A stretch of DNA of 8,996 nt from Gammaproteobacteria bacterium. Its GTDB lineage: Bacteria > Pseudomonadota > Gammaproteobacteria > UBA6429 > Thiohalophilaceae. Both the position numbers and the translations under genes were made by a program. Shown here piece by piece: positions 8,511 through 8,996 of this stretch (position 1 is its first letter; every line of letters starts with the position of its first letter). Under the pieces are notes generated by a model that worked only from the letters and a program-made list of their open reading frames with translations, ran no database searches and was not told the DNA's origin. Where the stretch lies: assembly GCA_013152045.1 (NCBI GenBank), contig JAADGZ010000142.1:1-8996 (forward strand), read 5' to 3'.

Positions 8511-8996
8511 ATGAGCAACCGGAACATCAAGGCCCAGCAAATGCGTCTGCGTCTGGCCCAGGAGGCGGCGCAGATTCTGTTGCAAAATGGAAGTCGCGAT
8601 TATTATTCTGCCAAGCGCAAGGCGGCTCTGCATCTGGGCGCGGCGGATACGCGCAACATGCCCAGCAATAGCGAAATTGAATCTGCGTTACAGGAGTACC
8701 AACGGATTTTTCGTGCCGATGTACAGCCAGCTGTGTTGCGTCGCCTGCGCAAGGCAGCATTGCAGGCTATGCAGTTTTTTCGGGATTTTAATCCTCGGCT
8801 GGTGGGTAGCGTCCTGCGTGGTACGGCCGATGAACACTCCGTGGTAACGCTGCATGTGATTGCTGCGACAGTGGAAGATATCGATCTGTTTTTGCTGCAA
8901 TACAAAATCCCCTTTGAGATGGCTGAAAAGCGGGTGCGTTTTCAGGCCGATCTGATGCAGATCTTGCCGGTGTACCGGTTTATGGCAGAAGATGTA
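8511..8996 (+). CDS. Uncharacterised protein with a nucleotidyltransferase-like Gly-Ser motif (5' part, runs off the window)
   Basis: An open frame starts at ATG 8511, just after an in-frame TGA at 8499, and stays open for 162 codons to the edge. It lies 12 bp after the ponA stop with no terminator between, so co-transcription is likely. The N-terminal part (about 5-92) looks helical, with AKRKAALHLGA (34-44) and a MPSNSEIESALQEYQ stretch (50-64). I recall similar proteins of roughly 200-230 residues in gammaproteobacteria, annotated as hypothetical, nucleotidyltransferase domain-containing, or (probably wrongly) UDP-N-acetylmuramate-alanine ligase. Residues 99-105 (GSVLRGT) recall the GS motif of the minimal nucleotidyltransferase fold, but the expected Asp-x-Asp after it is replaced by SVVTLHV (110-116). 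No signal peptide or membrane segment is seen, so it is probably cytoplasmic. The reading frame is secure; function is unknown. The start has only a weak TGGA upstream. Confidence 0.8.
   Translation, partial: MSNRNIKAQQMRLRLAQEAAQILLQNGSRDYYSAKRKAALHLGAADTRNMPSNSEIESALQEYQRIFRADVQPAVLRRLRKAALQAMQFFRDFNPRLVGSVLRGTADEHSVVTLHVIAATVEDIDLFLLQYKIPFEMAEKRVRFQADLMQILPVYRFMAEDV

Noticed and set aside
8527..8905. Several minus-strand frames opposite the gene after ponA
   Set aside because: Their translations are rich in Cys/Arg/Ala without family motifs, while the plus-strand frame from 8511 stays open to the edge and contains familiar sequence blocks.

Overview
The window is a typical gammaproteobacterial chromosomal core region. 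The minus strand carries the type IV pilus assembly operon pilM-pilN-pilO-pilP-pilQ, followed by aroK (shikimate kinase) and the first codons of what is probably aroB. The plus strand carries a divergent ponA/mrcA gene (penicillin-binding protein 1A), followed at 12 bp by the 5' part of an uncharacterised gene. This order (ponA divergent from pilMNOPQ-aroK-aroB) is known from Pseudomonas and many other gammaproteobacteria. Base composition is balanced and looks uniform. The species cannot be fixed from the sequence; a gammaproteobacterium outside the Enterobacterales is my best guess.

Layout. Positions 1-13 (minus): four codons of a probable aroB. Positions 14-128: spacer with small inverted repeats and a weak promoter candidate. 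Positions 129-653 (minus): aroK. Positions 654-712: spacer with a GC-rich hairpin followed by a T-rich tail, a possible attenuator. Positions 713-5730 (minus): pilQ, pilP, pilO, pilN and pilM, written here in reverse order of transcription. pilM/pilN and pilN/pilO overlap by 1 and 4 bases, and the other gaps are about 20 bp. Positions 5731-5939: divergent regulatory region with two tandem pilM promoter candidates and one ponA candidate. Positions 5940-8498 (plus): ponA. Positions 8511-8996 (plus): unknown gene that runs off the right edge.

How the genes work together. PilM (cytoplasmic, actin-like) binds the N-terminal tail of PilN. PilN and PilO form an inner-membrane heterodimer with periplasmic domains, PilP (lipoprotein) joins them, and PilP contacts the PilQ secretin in the outer membrane. 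Together they form the alignment subcomplex and pore through which the pilus leaves the cell. PBP1A polymerises and cross-links peptidoglycan, the layer the pilus machine must cross. aroK and aroB feed chorismate and aromatic amino-acid synthesis; their link to the pil genes is positional.

No mobile element, CRISPR array, tRNA, rRNA or defence system was seen. I did not find an undescribed system. The least explained items are the gene after ponA (nucleotidyltransferase-like glycine-serine motif without visible catalytic aspartates), the pilQ/aroK hairpin, and the tandem promoter-like repeats upstream of pilM.
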